NCBI GenBank assembly: GCA_021234155.1
Contig: JAJEKV010000051.1
Span: 8,638,105-8,702,104, forward strand
DNA from: Isoetes taiwanensis
Lineage: Eukaryota > Streptophyta > Lycopodiopsida > Isoetales > Isoetaceae
DNA length: 64,000 bases
Direction of reading: 5' to 3'
The notes under the pieces were generated by a model. It ran no database searches, had not been told where the DNA came from, and worked only from the letters and a program-made list of their open reading frames with translations. Of the stretch, positions 20,811-33,084 are shown one piece after another; positions within the stretch are counted from its first letter, which is position 1, and each line of letters begins with the position of its first letter. The position numbers were made by a program, and so were the translations under genes.

Positions 20811-23800
20811 CTATGGCTTGTGGACTGATTTGCAAGGAACCTAGCTCTTAATGCATCTTTTCTGTCCTGAGATTGTGGAGCAGTTTAGAATATTTTCGGC
20901 AGATTGCATAGCTTGATTTTCAACCTATATGATTATATCGGTGTTTTCACACCCTGCTGTAAGATTACCCAATCTCTTGAGGGAGTGTCTGCATGGGGTC
21001 CTCATGTAGTATTTATGTACTACAAGAAATTTATCGCGGCGGCCAAGGCTGCCGCGAACATTTCTCTTCCCCGACTTACTCATGCAAGGGCAGATTTGTA
21101 TATCTTTAGAATGATGCAAAAGATTTTCTTGAAATACAGGACTTAATAATGAAGAATTTGTGTGAGAAGATTCTTTTGTATTGACTTATCTACGTTGAAA
21201 AGTGTGGGCATGAATTTGAGAACTAGGGGACTTAATTCATGTTGTTGCCCCGTGTTTTTTTGCCCATAGGATAGACGAGGGTTGAGAACATGGGTTTTGT
21301 TTGAGCGTAGTTTACCTAAAGAGGTCATTGGTTGAAGATAAGATAAGAGGTGAAAAAGGGGTGAAAATCGAGCATTCGACTATGCATTGAAACGAAAAGA
21401 AAGAATGTTATGTCTTCTTAAATTGCAAGAGTCCCATTGTTCTAGAAATAAAATGTGCTAAGGACATGTATATGTGATAATTTTGCATCACGTTCTATTT
21501 GCTTTTTTGGATGTGATATTATTGTATCACTTGAAAAGAATGCTCATGTCATGACATGTGGACATGTTGGTCTGCAATAACATCCTTTCATATATTGGAT
21601 ACATTAATGTCGTATAAAACATTGATAAACTTTGAACATTACTTATCATTATCAGTGACTACTTTTCAGATTTCCGAGATACAAAGACCTTCCTTGTTCA
21701 AGGATTGATTATATTCCCAAGATACAAAGACCTCCTGTGTTAGAGGATTGAATAATCAACAGTCATCGATCCCTTCATCAAAAACTTCTATATCTCTATC
21801 ATCAACTTGTTGAACCTTTTCTTATGCTTAAATATGCTACACAACCATAAACCTTAAATTACTCAAAATTGTTGCTGCTCCATACTACTACCATACTACT
21901 ACTTGCTGCACACTGCTTTGATCGTGCTTTCAATGATGAAACTGAAATTTAACATAATATTATTTTTCATGCTGTCAGCATATTAAAAGAGATTCAACCC
22001 AACAATTTGAGGACATAGGCATATGTGTAACAATTTGACCTGCAAGAAACACAAACATACCGACAGATTACTTTGCAAAAAGAGATTAAACTACAAAATA
22101 TCTTGAAAGGGGATGCAATGTGGCATGTTCACCAGCTAGCAAACATTTGGGCATAACTTGCAAATGCAAGATCCATTGCTCAATCAAGAGTATCCATTGG
22201 AAAGCTTACCGGAAGCTCTAAAAATAAGTCTAGGTACACATCTTTCAAATTCCTAGCGTATGTGTGTCAAATATGGCAAAATACATTTGCTGTTCTAATT
22301 TTACAGCAGAGGACAAACATGGCGGTAACTCCAAAAAGAAAGCTCTATTGTCTGCACAACTACTCTAAACATATAACACATGCATATACAGGGATATACC
22401 TTAAAAAGAATGGCAAATAGTTAATTACATCCTTTTTAAATTCTCACTAAGATGGCCAATGCTCACTATGTGGCATGTCCACCAGCTAGCAGAGATTTGG
22501 GCATAACTTGCAAATGCAAAATCTATTTCTCAAGCAAGAGTATCCATTAGAAAGCTTAATGGAAGCTCTAAAAATAAGTCTAGGTACATATCGTTCAAAT
22601 TCCTATTGTATATATGAGAAATATGGCCAAGTACATTTGCTGTTTTAACTCTACAGCAGAGTACTAAAACTCCAAAAAGAAAGCTCTATCATGATCTAAT
22701 GTTCCTCTTCTCATGATGTAACTATCCAACAAGAATTCAGAGGTCTAAGAATGGCAAAAGAGATATGCATACCTTATATTCATGCTAAAATTACATTTGA
22801 CCAGTTTGAAAAGAAGAATTGGAATGCTCAATGTCAAGAAATATAACTGCCATGAGCAGATGTCTCCAAAAATAGCCCACAGCTGCGCTCCATAACCTCC
22901 AACGGAGATTTCAAATCAAGACCTTTAGTACGAAACCTCATCCCCATTGCCACAAGCTGCTCACCAAGCAGTGAAGTTACATAATCAACCAAACACACCA
23001 AAGATAGGCAACTACATTGTAACAATAGAAAATGAAAAGATTCAATGCCATGCCTTTGTATGCTTACATTCTCTTTCAAGCTAGATCGGAAGGCACATAT
23101 TAGTTATCGCCTTAAGATAAATGCATGTTATTGAAGGGTTCGTCAATCATGTCTGCAGGTAGAAAAATATGCCAGCTTCCATGCAATATAATGGAAGATC
23201 ATAAAGTTGCAAGTGTAACTTTGCATGACTTTTATAGGAAAAACACCAGACTTGCACTTTAGGTTCTTCCATAATTGTGGGCTATTTGAGTAATCCCAGT
23301 AATCACAATAACTTAAACCCCAGGCAAGCCTGTACCAAGTGCAACTCATGCACCATTGATAGCCACAGTACTCACATGTAGACCCACAGCATCGGCACCA
23401 TATGTGCATTTAAAGCATTCAGCAAATCACCAGCATTCCGGTCCATGCTATATTGCAGAGCCTCCTCCAATACAGCATGATGCTTTATTTACCTTAAAAT
23501 CATGTAAGGCACTAAAGTCTCCATTATCCTCCATTTAAATCTTGTGTAATCACAAAGGCGCAAATATATATATTCTAAGCTATGAGCATCTAAAGAACCT
23601 ATCTGCACAACTGCCCCACACAGCACAAACAGACCCCAAGACATAAACGCCAGACTAGCATTACTCTAAGCCACTATAAAACTGTCTAACATGCCTATCT
23701 GTTCAAAGCGTTATTTCGTCTTCCCTGGACATAAAATCAATGAAGATAACCCTCCATAGCAAAGCTTTGCCACCGTGTGAATCGGTTGGCTAAATGGTCG

Positions 23801-24714
23801 GTATCACAGATATTATAAATGGCAAAACTAAAAATCTTGTTTTGAGGCCTCTATCCAACCGGAATGGATGAGAAGCGAGCTCCATGGTTGCCATGGCTGC
23901 TGCAAGGTATGCTCTCGCAAAAACTGAGAGGCAAAAACTACAAGGTATTGCTCCTAACAGAGCTGCGTCCTATTCAATCCAAAGCAGGGGACAAAGATGC
24001 AATCCTTGATGCACTTCGCTGAAGCTGAATGAATTTATAGCCATCGCTTCCTTCAGATTAAGGACTTCATCGGAACAGAGACGCCGTGTCGCTGAAGCAA
24101 ATGAGACGCCGTGTCGCTGAAGGAAATGGTAGACACCAGAATGGACGGCCGGGATTGGTGCCCCGGTGACACGAATATTCCAAGATGCAAACATTTCGAG
24201 CAAACATTTCATAGAATTAAAAACTTGACTCAAATAATTACCCGTCGATTGCAATGGAAAACTGCAATGTTTTCAATTGCTCTCCACACATCTAAATTAA
24301 CAGGTTCTTGTCACGTAAAATTTGGGTGAAGCATTTTCTGCCCCATACGCCTATCCCTGTGTGCCACATGGAACACATTCTTTCCAAGAATCAATGATTC
24401 TTCAAGTCCATTTTTCAAGGATCACTGTTTCTAAAAAAAAAAAAATTCGGCATGTTTTTCACTAATTAAGTGTGTTTTTCAGTGATTTCTCAATCTCAAA
24501 CAGAGTTGAAAAACCAACTGAAAAATTAGAGATTGCTTATCATGTGTGTATATTGCATTTCCTGGCCTGCAAAGTACAAAATCCGTCTTGTTTACTTCCA
24601 AAATCCTATATGTCTCTCTCCTGAATAGTTGAACTCAGTAAGCCAGGGTAGAGATAGCTGGATCACATAGAAATCCGAAACAAAGACAAAGTCCTAACCT
24701 CCAGACAAAGACCT
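20811..24714. other. Gene-poor interval with a direct repeat and exon-like scraps
   Basis: A direct repeat of about 225 bp occurs at 22117-22345 and 22467-22690 (shared blocks CACCAGCTAGCA, TGGGCATAACTTGCAAATGC and AGCTCTAAAAATAAGTCTAGG). On the minus strand, 23079-22834 and 23540-23370 have exon-like pieces with plausible splice borders: MEDNGDFSALHDFK, then ALQYSMDRNAGDLLNALNAH, then a terminal MGMRFRTKGLDLKSPLEVME. I do not recognise the protein. The rest shows nothing I can support. Confidence 0.35.
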
Positions 24715-24719
24715 TCACT
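24715..24719. other. Gypsy element target duplication, left copy
   Basis: TCACT here matches TCACT at 47703-47707, directly after the far LTR. This shows that the two LTRs 22 kb apart belong to one insertion. Confidence 0.85.
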
Positions 24720-25743
24720 TGTTATAACGCAAAAGTTTTTCCTTAAGAACAATCTCTGCCCGCGTGTTAACGCTGACTAGCTTCCACCCGCAGCTTGGAT
24801 CCCGGATCCCCCTCGATGCCTGCGTGTTAACACCGACTAGCTTCCACCCGCACCTTGGATCCCGGATCCCCCTCGCTAATCTTATCGGCTTACTGCTATG
24901 TGAATTTTCCCACAGAAGCCCGGATTCCTTCAGAGAATCCCTCTGAGTTAAGCACCTACCGGATGCTTCACTCTGATTGATCTTTGGCAGTAGCAATCTG
25001 CCTTGAGATCGTAAACACAGTCCCCAGGCTTATGGGTCCAGTGATGATCCGGCTCCTGGCAGCAACAGACTGCCTTGGAACCACACTATCAACTTCGGAA
25101 TTGGCCTGGGCAGAATTGGCTCTCAATCTCTCAAGACCTAGTTTCCTCTATCTGCCCGAAACCTCCCCCTAGGCTTTATAGAACTCTATCTTGAGTTCAC
25201 AGGCAGCCTTGCATGCCTAAATCCGGCCAGATCAGGCCTTTACTTGACCCGAATCCATGCTCTATAGCTCCTCTTAGAGATCTGGCAGCCGGACTTGCTT
25301 CCATGCTTCGTTACTCTGATACAAATCAGGTTTTGAAGACCCATCCAATATTGCGATGCCATGTGTCCATTTTTAATAACATTAAAAACCATAGCTAACC
25401 TTTTATCTTACATTTAAATAACATTGGACCCTAGGGCCTATACAACTTACATTAACATTAATATCTAATGTTAACCTTGTAAGCTTATGGGTCCTCTGCC
25501 CCGGTCAATCCCTGCTAGCTCTTGCCGCGCTAATATTTAATAATATAGCGCCCCCTAGCGAACCATTAACCGCCGCTAGCCATTATTACCTTTTACCCTG
25601 CATCTCGTCACCGTAGACTGATTACAGTCAACACGGCCCATTAAATCACAACTGCCCGGCAATCGCGACCAATAGTACCCCCGTGCTCATGGATGTCCGT
25701 CAAGGGCCCGATCCCGGCTATGCCCGTGGGAGCACCTGTAACA
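24720..25743 (-). repeat. Gypsy 3' LTR
   Basis: It runs TG to CA on either strand. On the minus strand a TATAAAG box at about 25180 lies downstream of a likely promoter region. It carries a 59-bp internal duplication at about 24760-24875 (two copies of GACTAGCTTCCACCCGCA plus GGATCCCGGATCCCCCTCG) that the other LTR lacks. Confidence 0.85.
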
Positions 25744-25789
25744 TTCCTCCCCCTCCTTTTGGACCTTGCCCTCAAGGTTGATCCTTTAG

Positions 25790-28363
25790 ATGAGGGAACT
25801 ACTGCACAAATTCCTCCGTCTCCCAGGTGGCATCCTCAAGAGACTGGTCCTGCCATTGAACCAGATGTTATACCACATCTCTATTGCGCAGCTGCCGAAC
25901 TCTTTTATCTAGAAGACGTTATGTCGTTACAGAGGAGTTTAAGACGATCGGTATACTTTGCGGACTAACCACGTTAGCGGTATCCAGTATAGCCCTCTTC
26001 AGCTGACTTACATGAAACACAGGATGGATCCCTACTTCCTATGGTAAGTTCAACTCGTACGCTGTTTCCCCGATCCTTTTAGTAATCCTAAAAGGTCCAG
26101 CATACCACGGAGTAAGTTTAGGCACCCGACCTTTGGTTAAAGGCCGCAATATGTTCATTCTTAATGCCGAAGGATAAATGACCCGTAAGAAAATGTAATC
26201 ACCTTCCGCATAAGAAATATCTTGTCTATGCTGATTAGCAGACGCTCGTGCCCTATCTTGAGCTTTTCGCAACGCTTGCTTGCATTGCCGCAGGATTGCA
26301 TCCATATCATGAAGCATGTGTACTGCAACTTCGGTTCTAAGGTACTTATGTATACCAGAATAAGCCCTTGGGTTTCTGCCCATCATAACCACAAAGGGAG
26401 TCATCCGAATTCCCGTGTGATGGCTATTATTATAAGCGAACTCTAGATAGGGTAAATAATCTTCCCACCTAGACTGCTTCTCGTGGACAAAACTTCGCAA
26501 CATGTCCTCCAAGATCATGTTTATGTGCTCAGTTTGTCCATCCGTTTGTGGATGATTACCACTACTCATGTATAATCGAATCCTTAATCCTTTCATGAGA
26601 TCTCTCCAGAAGTGACCCATGAACTTAGTGTCTCGATCACTTACAATGGATAAGGGAAGTCCAAAAGTTGGAAATATGTTTTGCATATAGGCAACTGCTA
26701 TGTCGTGTCCCGTAGCCTCCCCTTTCAATGTTATAAACTTAACATACTTGGTTAACCGATCCACTATTACTAAAATCTGAGTATGTTGCCTAGCAGTTCT
26801 AGGTAATGCGACTATGAAGTCCATACTCACGCTTTCCCAGCGTTCATTTGGTATAGGGAGAGGTTGTAACAATCCCAGAGTTTTCCCATGATCCGCTTTC
26901 ACCGCTTGACACACCAAGCAGTGACTTATCAAGTCCTTGACTTGATCTTGCAACTCTGGCCAGTAGTAGAACCTTTTAACCAACTCATACGTCTTCCATT
27001 CACCTCCATGCCCAGCTTGTGGAGTGTCATGCCCTAAGGTCCCCACTTGAAGGAACATAAATCCTTCCCTTATAGAAATGCAAACCCTCTTGCTCAGTCC
27101 ATAGCTCCCCGAGCTTGACCATCGCCGGATCTTGCTGATCCTCAGGATATGCATCCTTGATCCTTTGTATAAGATCACTTGCCAAAGTCGTATTTATATG
27201 CTTAACCCTTGATAATGCATCGGCAACTGGATTATTTTTGGCCGGCGTATGCTCAATGGAAAAATGGAACTCATGGAGGAATTCTAGCCACCTAGCCTGT
27301 CTTGGGCTAATTTCGGCTTGACTTTGCAAGAACCTTAATGGTTTATGGTCGATATAGACGATAAACTTGCGCGGCTCTTGGCTCGTCCCACTACGTAAGT
27401 AGTGCCTCCACGTCTTTAACGCATGTACAATAGCTAGCAACTCTTGCTCATAAGTTGCATAATTCCTTTCCGCAGGACTTAGTTTTCGACTTTCATAAGC
27501 CACTACATGACCCTGCTGCATTAGTACTGCTCCTAACGCTTGGCCACAAGCGTCAGTATAAACCTCAAATGCCTGATTTAAATCTGGCACTTTTAGCACA
27601 GGACTGCTCACTAGCAAATCCGTAATGTGCCGAAACGCCTCGTGCTGCTCTCTCTCCCACAGAAAATCGTGATTTTTCTTCAAAAGATCAGTGAGAGAAG
27701 CAACAACTTTAGAAAATTTAGGTACAAATTTACGGTAGTACATGGCTAATCCCAGAAAACTGCGTAACTCAGACACGTTTTCTGGCGGGATCCATTGCTG
27801 TACCACTTGTATCTTAGCGGGATCTGGGGACACGCCGTCACCAGACAGGATATGTCCCAAATAGGCCACTCGTTGCTTAAAGAAATCACATTTGGAAATC
27901 CTGGCATAGAGCTTGTGGTCCCGCAAAATCCGAAGAACGTATTCCAAATGAGCGAAATGTTCTTCAACAGTTTGCGAATAGATGAGAATATCATCTAAAA
28001 AGACCTCGACAAACTTGTCCAACTGCTCAGAGAACACTTGATTTATTAGCCGCATAAATGTTGCGGGTGCATTCATAAGCCCAAACGGCATAACCAGGAA
28101 CTCATAATGTCCTTGATGAGTTCTGAATGCAGTTTTAGGTTCGTCCCCTTCCCGAATCCTAATCTGATGATATCCACTGCAGAGGTCAATCTTGGTAAAC
28201 CATTTGGCACCCCCAAGATGATCCAGAATATCATCGACCCGGGGTAAAGGATATCTATCCTTTACAGTTGCCTTGTTAAGTGCCCGGTAATCTATGCACA
28301 TCCGCATAGTACCATCCTTTTTCTTAACAAGCAAAACGGGACTCGCATAAGCTTGATTTTGCT
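25790..28363 (-). pseudogene. Gypsy pol: reverse transcriptase, RNase H, integrase, chromodomain-like tail
   Basis: From the left break, the reading gives the RT start ([20 protein letters not shown]), the catalytic [10 protein letters not shown] and RNase H ([18 protein letters not shown] with VYIDHKPL). A frameshift near 27030 follows. The integrase then has a zinc-binding HCLVC segment and catalytic residues in SMDFIV, SDRDTKF and QTEHIN, so the DDE triad is kept. After AYELNLP a stop appears. The following frame has HPVFHVSQLKR and, near the end, LVQWQDQSLEDATWETEEF, a chromodomain-like tail broken by several stops. The N-terminal part of RT is missing at 28364. Not functional. Confidence 0.88.
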
Positions 28364-28470
28364 AAAGCTTACGATAGTGTTGATTGGGGTTTCTTGGAGA
28401 AGTATCTTCTTGCTCTTGAGTTCAGGGAGTCATTTACAAGAAATGTCATGAAGCTTCATACGTCGTAAAT
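28364..28470 (+). pseudogene. Possible LINE-type reverse transcriptase scrap
   Basis: Directly at the break of the gypsy RT, the plus strand reads AYDSVDWGFLEKYLLALEF. This resembles the A-box motif of plant L1-type reverse transcriptases (KAYDxVxWxFL). A stop follows within about 30 codons. No further RT motifs were seen on this strand, so this is a short relic or a chance match. Confidence 0.35.
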
Positions 28471-29074
28471 GGTGAGCCTGTCAATTATGCTAGCAGAAAA
28501 TGGAAGCAAGGAAGTGGTAGTGGCAGCAGCAAGAGAGTTAAGCAGATAGACGATTTTGAAAGCGCCTTGGGTCTTGTAGATGCTATAAAACTTTTAGAAG
28601 TGGCGGGGGTTGCGGATGCAGTTGCAGTGACTGAAGAGGCAGATCTCAAGGCTCAGTTGGAAAATGAAAGAAGTCAAAATCTTACTCTATCAGAGGAGAA
28701 CTTGCGCTCAAAAGACCGTGCAAATGCTCATGACAAGATGCCTATGGAATTAGCAGACACGAAGAATCAGCTTGTAGCTTTGGGTAGGGAAAACACAGTG
28801 TTGAGGGTAGATAATGAGCATATATGCGCGATTTGACCAGAGCTTTAGATTCTGATCCCCTTAGAGTCTCGAAGGAGCAGGGTATTGCATACCTCCCTCC
28901 CGAATACCTATATAAGATTTAGTGGGAGGATATGAACAATGTGGACTACAGATATTGTGCAAGTTGTGGGGATAATTAGACTCAAGTTGGTTGGTATGCC
29001 TTAGGATGTGGACATCATCTACATTTGAGGTGTTTGTTGGATTGGATGCTGGGCAGTAGGTTCTATCCAGCGAT

Positions 29075-30952
29075 TACAATGTTGTTAAAAAACGCGATTT
29101 TTATTCATAAAATACTTTTTTAAAAATCCGTACGTATTTATGAGGATTTTTATGTTTTCGTATAGTCAATAGTCCAAAAACATTTGTTTGCCTCAAAATA
29201 TTTTCATGCACGTTTAGGGTTTAGGGCAGCGAAGAATTCTGTGGCAAAACCTTCCCGTGGCCGCTGTTTGGCTGTAGCCGATTCTCCCTGTGGCAGAAGA
29301 CTCCCTGTCTGTTTGTGGCCGATTCTCTGTGGTCGATTCTCCCTGTGGCAAAGAACTCCCTGTAGTCTCATCGATTCTATTGATAGCAAGGAATGCTTCC
29401 TCTGTAGCATATCAGGGAACAAGATCATATCTATCGACAATGCATGAAGCTTCAATAGAATATCTAACTCGCCAATGCTTCCTCTGTAGCATAGCAGGGA
29501 ACAAGAGCATATCTATGGCTGCATGAAGCTTCAAGGTAATCTGGCTTTCAAGGTTTATTCTTAGGCTTAGCTTTAGTGTTTAGAAAAGCTTACTAGTGTG
29601 GTTGATTTGCATTCCACAGTAGCTCCATTGCAGATGAGAGAACAGATCAGAAATACCTTGGACGATTTAGCCAAGGCTGTTTACCGTGGACATGTTTACC
29701 CAAGACGATTTAGCCAGGGTTTTACTTATAAGTTATAAGGTAGATGCTTTACTCTCTCTTGGACTTAATGACTTATGCAAAGTATGACTTTGAATACTCT
29801 GTTTCATTCTGTTAATAATTCTATGAAGTTTCTAGTGATTGCTGTTGAATTTGAAGTGGGCGTTCATGCATTTGCAAAAAATGTGGACATTAAAAAGGTA
29901 CTTCTGTTCAAAAGGTAATTTTGTTCAACTGTTCAGCTAGAAGATGGTGCTTTTTCTTGATTATTTAGCTACACAATTCCATTAATTTGTTAACATAGTT
30001 TGTTGGGCAGATAGTCCTTGAAGCGGACGTAGTTCTTGTTCAACTAGAGTTGGCAGAAGTAAGTTAAATAAGTTATTACATTTATAATTGATAATTTACT
30101 TCAATGTTGTTAAAAAATGTTGGTTCTAAGTTGTAGTTGATGCTGGTTCTATGTTGATGCTGGTTCTAAATTGTAGTTGATGCTGGTTCTATGTTTTGTA
30201 GTTGTTAATTCTTCGGTTAATTCTAGTTGTATTTCTTTATTTATTTATTCTGGTCTTGACTTTTGATGCCATGGCATGTCAGATACTTTTCATCACGATG
30301 GCAAAAGGGAAAAGCAAGTTATGGGATAAATATATGAAGAATAGAAAAAATGCAGGGTCAGCTGGAGTTTATAGTTGGAACTGTATTTATTGCGATGATT
30401 ATTGCACAGGAATGAAGACATGTCTTGTTGCTCAACTTGCTGGGCTACCAGGTTATAGAAAATCAGCACAACAGAGTCTTCTGATGAGGAAGATGAACTA
30501 GTTACTTTAAATTTTCAACTTCTTTACTCTAATTTATTTGATTGTTTGTTGGGTTGTCTCACTACTTATGCGCTGCTATAAAAAATCAGCAAGTCTACAC
30601 TAATATGCTCTTGTAGAACAAGCTTTCTACTACTATTAGAGATAATTAGTAAGTGGATTTAATGCTAATGTAATGCTGAACATACTCTTTTTGGGGCTAT
30701 TATTACATGTACAAACAAAGATCAACTGTTTTTTGACATGAACTCTCAAGGCAAGTTAAATAATATAAGAACTTTTACTGGAATTCCATATATTTCTGAA
30801 ACATTCAAAGATTTTTAAAGATTTTTAAGATTTTTAATGTTTTTTAAATAAAAAACGTATTTAAAGATTTTTTTGAAATTTTTTAAAAAACCTCAGAAAA
30901 TCTTAAAAAACGTACGAACCCCGTCTGGATTTTGACGTACGTGACAACCTTG
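29075..30952 (+). mobile_element. Small hAT-like element with a BED-type fragment
   Basis: It is bounded by CCAGCGAT (29067-29074) and CCAGCGAA (30953-30960), an 8-bp target duplication with one mismatch. Its ends are short imperfect inverted repeats (TACAATGTTGTTAAA and, at the right, the complement of CAAGGTTGTCACGTACG). An 8-bp duplication is typical of hAT. Inside, 30202-30501 encodes KGKSKLWDKYMKNRKNAGSA followed by a C-x2-C pair (WNCIYCDDYCTG), like a degenerate BED zinc finger. No catalytic domain is present. The subterminal 150 bp at the right is A/T-rich with repeated AAAGATTTTT. Confidence 0.65.
29240..29520. repeat. Short tandem repeats in the hAT-like element
   Basis: Repeated GATTCTCCCTGTGGC with AGAAGACTCCCTGT or AGAACTCCCTGT units lie at 29275-29370. 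A second repeat, AATGCTTCCTCTGTAGCATA followed by CAGGGAACAAGA, lies at about 29390 and 29473. Confidence 0.6.
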
Positions 30953-31150
30953 CCAGCGAAAGATAGATATATTATACCGGAGCGGCAAAATGTCGTGCTG
31001 AACATGCTATTGCGCATCCCCCCCTTGCCACCTTTGATTGCTCGCAGGAGGGACGCAAACATGCCTGCGTTCCGAAGCCAACATGAGCTGGACCTTTGGA
31101 GGGGGGTGGAAGAACCACACGAAAGTGAGGATGTACCAGATATTAACTAG

Positions 31151-32310
31151 TACCTGCCTCCGCTCCTGGGCCACAGGGTGATTGGGTGAACCCTTGTCCA
31201 GACATGGGGGTGGAGGACGATTTCCTTGCGTGAGCTTCCAATGCACTTCTATCTATATTATTTTTTTGATATTTTTTCCTGAGATGAGATGCACATGAAC
31301 CCACGTGATTTGACAAGGATTTGTTTGACTTAATAGAATTTTGGCCGTTGCATTGCCACATTGAGTTGTGTATTAGTTAAGTATACGAGTGAATCAAAAC
31401 ATCTGGACATGCAATGTCTTTGACATCTCGACCTCTAGTCAGGCCTTCTTTTCTTTGAACATCATAGTAGATAAAACCATAGTGGTTTTATCTACTATGG
31501 AAGGAGGAAATTTGATGACATCTCGCCATTCAGTCAATCTGCAAAAGATCAGACCATGAAGAACAACATTGCATCTTCAATGGAATCCTATCTTATGAGA
31601 ACAGGCCACAAAAGATATCAAAAAGAAAGTGGGGATTTATGGACGGCCATATTCTGCAGGGAAGTTGTACAGGTCCATTGCTTGTGGACGTTCTTGTCAA
31701 ATCACAACTTCATACTCACAGAGAGACAGATGACAAGATACAGAACAATGTACTACAACCACAAGCTCCTTGCTAATCTATATGGATCCTTGCTGATACT
31801 TTTGGAGGACAAGGACAAATTCCGGCTCTTCTATAGTAGCAACAATTGGTCCCCTGATCATTACATCTTTGGCTCAACTGATGCATTTAATACCTACTTC
31901 AACTCAATCTTCTTCTCTGATTCCTGAGCTTTACATCCTTCGTCCTCAAAGAAACATGCTCCGGCTTCTGTTTAATTTTGATCTAGATTATTTTTTTAAA
32001 AAGATTAACTTGTTCGCAGGATTTTACACTACAGGCAAATTGATACTTCATCTGATCTCTACATCAAAATGGTCTATCTTGGAGCTGTTCTCACACATGA
32101 ACATCTTGGCTCTATGCATTTACTTATCTGCTGCTGATTGTTCTCTTTCCATGTTTTAGAGCTCATAATTCCTATAATATGAAGCTCCATGCTGGTTTTC
32201 ATAAGTTCATTTTGGTGTGCTTCTCTAGCAAAGCAAATTCTATGCTATGTACTTGAGATTTTATAATTAATGATAAAACCGTCTCTTACTTTCAAAAAAG
32301 AAAAAAAAAA
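31151..32310. other. Interval without a recognised gene, with one palindrome
   Basis: A perfect inverted repeat with 17-bp arms (CATAGTAGATAAAACCA) and a 3-nt spacer is at 31463-31499. Open frames at 31556-31927 (123 codons) and 31869-32159 have no motif I know. Confidence 0.4.
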
Positions 32311-33060
32311 CCATAGTGACCACTGAAAAGAAGGGACTGATGTAGAGGGACAGATGCCATTGGGATTAATGGACCAACTGCCATCTCCTTCACCTCGGCT
32401 TAGTCTTTTTTTGTTTGTCTTGTTTGATGTATCTAAGGTGCCCCCTAGCCCTCTCCAATGGCTGTTGACTAACCAGGCTTGTATTGTTGATGACAAACAA
32501 TATTAGATTTCTCGGAATTCTTGTTACCTCCTTTAGAAAGAGCGAGCTTTGCTCTCGCTCTCTTTTGGAGACTCTCTGTAATGTAGCTTAGTGTTTTTGC
32601 TAGGTTACATTACACAAAGAGGCTCTAAATAGGAGGTGGGGCAGAACTCATTCCTTCTAGAGGTGGAAGTTCTTATATGCAAGTTGCTATAACATCAAAG
32701 GTGAGAGCATTCCCTAATTTCAAGCCAAAGTGCTGCCTGAGCTTTATCCATCCGTATAGCTGCTGTTAGGCGCCAAATCATGGATTATCCTATCCTGCTA
32801 TTGATGGAGAACCTTGAGTAGCATTGTGACTTGAAATTAGAGGACATGTCCCCTTCTGAGTCATGGTAGATTGTATAAGGACGGAGGTAACAAGATTTCT
32901 GAGTACTCTATTTTATTGTGGCCATCGATGATATAGCCTGGAGGTTGCTTGCGATTTTGTGGCTTCAAGTTCATGAGACGATGGTGAGACGAGTCACTGA
33001 AAAGAAGGAAGGAACTGATATAGAGGGACAGATGCCATTGGGGTTAGCGGCCCAAGCGTG
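32310..33060. repeat. Diverged tandem duplication, spacing about 680 bp
   Basis: A block reading CACTGAAAAGAAGG..ACTGATRTAGAGGGACAGATG then CCATTGGGRTTA occurs at about 32323 and 32996. In both copies it is followed by a long foldback. Confidence 0.65.
32517..32665. ncRNA. Long foldback, possible small-RNA precursor or inverted-repeat relic (copy 1)
   Basis: The core pairs CTCTCTGTAATGTAGCTTAG (about 32573) with CTAGGTTACATTACACAAAGAG after an 8-nt loop. The outer arms pair TTACCTCCTTTAGA with a TAAATAGGAGGTGG segment. The left arm has an extra small hairpin (GAGCGAGCTTTGCTCTCGCTC). Related in sequence and position to the foldback at 33085. No known miRNA was recognised. Confidence 0.4.
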
Positions 33061-33084
33061 GAAGGGTTCATCAGAATTCATGTG

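Larger units (their letters stand above)
28500..31150 (+). pseudogene. Coiled-coil plus RING-type ORF, interrupted by a hAT-like element
   Basis: From 28500 the frame gives a coiled coil (EEADLKAQLENERSQNLTLS and LADTKNQLVALGRENTVL), a stop near 28835, then WEDMNNVDYRYCASCGD and WYALGCGHHLHLRCLLDW. The last has a C-x2-C...C-x-H-x2-H-x2-C order, as in the first part of a RING finger. The reading stops at 29074 in a small transposon and resumes in frame at 30953: AKDRYIIPERQNVVLNMLLR to a stop at 31150. The 8-bp duplication (CCAGCGAW) explains the join. I do not recognise the gene. Stops at 28836 and 28978 suggest it was decayed or has introns. Confidence 0.5.

Noticed and set aside
26222-26446. 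Plus-strand ORF within the gypsy integrase
   Set aside because: It is antisense to the conserved integrase reading with intact catalytic motifs.
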